DNA from: Trueperaceae bacterium
GTDB taxonomy: Bacteria > Deinococcota > Deinococci > Deinococcales > Trueperaceae
Assembly (NCBI GenBank): GCA_007130445.1
Contig: SLSM01000293.1
Location: 1-7,750, forward strand
DNA length: 7,750 bases
Reading direction: 5' to 3'
Positions 7,260 through 7,750 of the stretch are shown piece after piece (within the stretch, counting starts at the first letter, position 1; every line of letters starts with the position of its first letter). Position numbers and translations under genes: made by a program. Below the pieces are notes generated by a model, which did no database searches, was not told the DNA's origin, and saw nothing but the letters and a program-made list of their open reading frames with translations.

Positions 7260-7750
7260 TTGAAAGAATCGCCCAAGACGTTCAAGAGCGGTGACCAGGT
7301 CGTGCTGCCACCGTACGGCGTGGGCATCGTCTCCGGCACCACCGTGAAGACGGTCGCCGGCAGCGATCACAAGTACTACCAGGTCGACTTCCCCAACGGC
7401 ACATCGCGCGCCTTCGTGCCCGTGAACGCGCCGCAGGAAGCCGGGCTGCGCCCCGCATTGACGCACGACGAGGTCCAAGCCGTCCTGGAGCGACTGCAGC
7501 ACGGCCGCATCACGCTGCCCAAGCAGTGGGCCGCACGCCACCGCAAGGTCACCGACATCCTGACGAGCGGCGACCCCTACCAGATCGCCACGCTCGCCTC
7601 CGAGCTGCGCCGCTGGGACCTCGAGCGCGGCTTGCCCGACCTCGACCGCCAGGCCTACCGTCGCGCCCTGCGGCTCTTGGCCGGCGAGGTCAGCGCTGTG
7701 CTCGACATCACCACCGAAGAGGCGCGAGCGATGATCGACGCGGGCGAGGA
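7260..7750 (+). CDS. carD: CarD family transcriptional regulator, 3' end cut by window
   Basis: CarD binds the beta subunit of RNA polymerase and stabilises the open promoter complex, mainly at rRNA and housekeeping promoters. The visible 163 residues show the N-terminal RNA-polymerase-interacting fold (about 7-65: FKSGDQVVLPPYGVGIVSG, YYQVDFPNGTSRAFVPV) and the C-terminal helical DNA-binding domain (about 68-160), including LPKQWAARHRK. Trp90 there corresponds to the tryptophan that wedges into the upstream edge of the transcription bubble in Thermus CarD. The stretch ERGLPDLDRQAYRRALRLLAGEV is highly like the Thermus protein as I remember it. Family length is about 160-165, so only a few C-terminal codons should be missing. 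It starts with TTG and has a strong ribosome site. The gene has its own extended -10 promoter and a leader of about 130 nt, unlike the tightly packed genes to its left. Confidence 0.95.
   Translation, partial: MKESPKTFKSGDQVVLPPYGVGIVSGTTVKTVAGSDHKYYQVDFPNGTSRAFVPVNAPQEAGLRPALTHDEVQAVLERLQHGRITLPKQWAARHRKVTDILTSGDPYQIATLASELRRWDLERGLPDLDRQAYRRALRLLAGEVSAVLDITTEEARAMIDAGE

Overview
The window is GC-rich, densely packed bacterial DNA. It holds seven convincing protein-coding genes (the first and last cut by the window edges), one doubtful leader mini-ORF, and no RNA genes, mobile elements or CRISPR. The best lineage clue is the CarD-type regulator at the right end. Its N-terminal VVLPPYGVG, central LPKQWAARHRK and ERGLPDLDRQA stretches closely resemble the Thermus/Deinococcus form as I remember it. 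With the high GC, this suggests a member of the Deinococcota, perhaps a Truepera-like lineage; that placement is inference.

Left block, + strand (2-4706): the C-terminal part of a RodZ-like protein with a PEGA domain, then a MacB/FtsX-type ABC permease, then a DUF2207 membrane protein whose GTG start overlaps the permease stop, then after 50 bp a LolD/MacB-type ABC ATPase, then a DUF423 membrane protein sharing one base with the ATPase stop. The permease and ATPase probably form one exporter or lipoprotein/envelope-stress type complex, with the DUF2207 gene lying between its two subunits. The ATPase may have its own leaderless promoter.

Middle block (4749-7070): a GH1 beta-glucosidase on the - strand converges on DUF423 and diverges from a + strand EamA/DMT transporter. 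The start regions of the divergent pair sit on a perfect 38-bp palindrome (6116-6153). This is the most striking non-coding structure in the window: a candidate shared operator or bidirectional promoter.

Right block (7071-7750): a 190-bp intergenic region with an extended -10 promoter (TGCTACAAT), a possible 23-codon leader ORF and a hairpin. It is followed by a Shine-Dalgarno sequence and a TTG start for carD, whose last few codons run off the window. This is a plausible, unproven, regulated carD leader.

All gene-free stretches are under 200 bp. I see no unmistakable new system. The palindrome, the carD leader and the interrupted ABC locus are the parts most worth checking.
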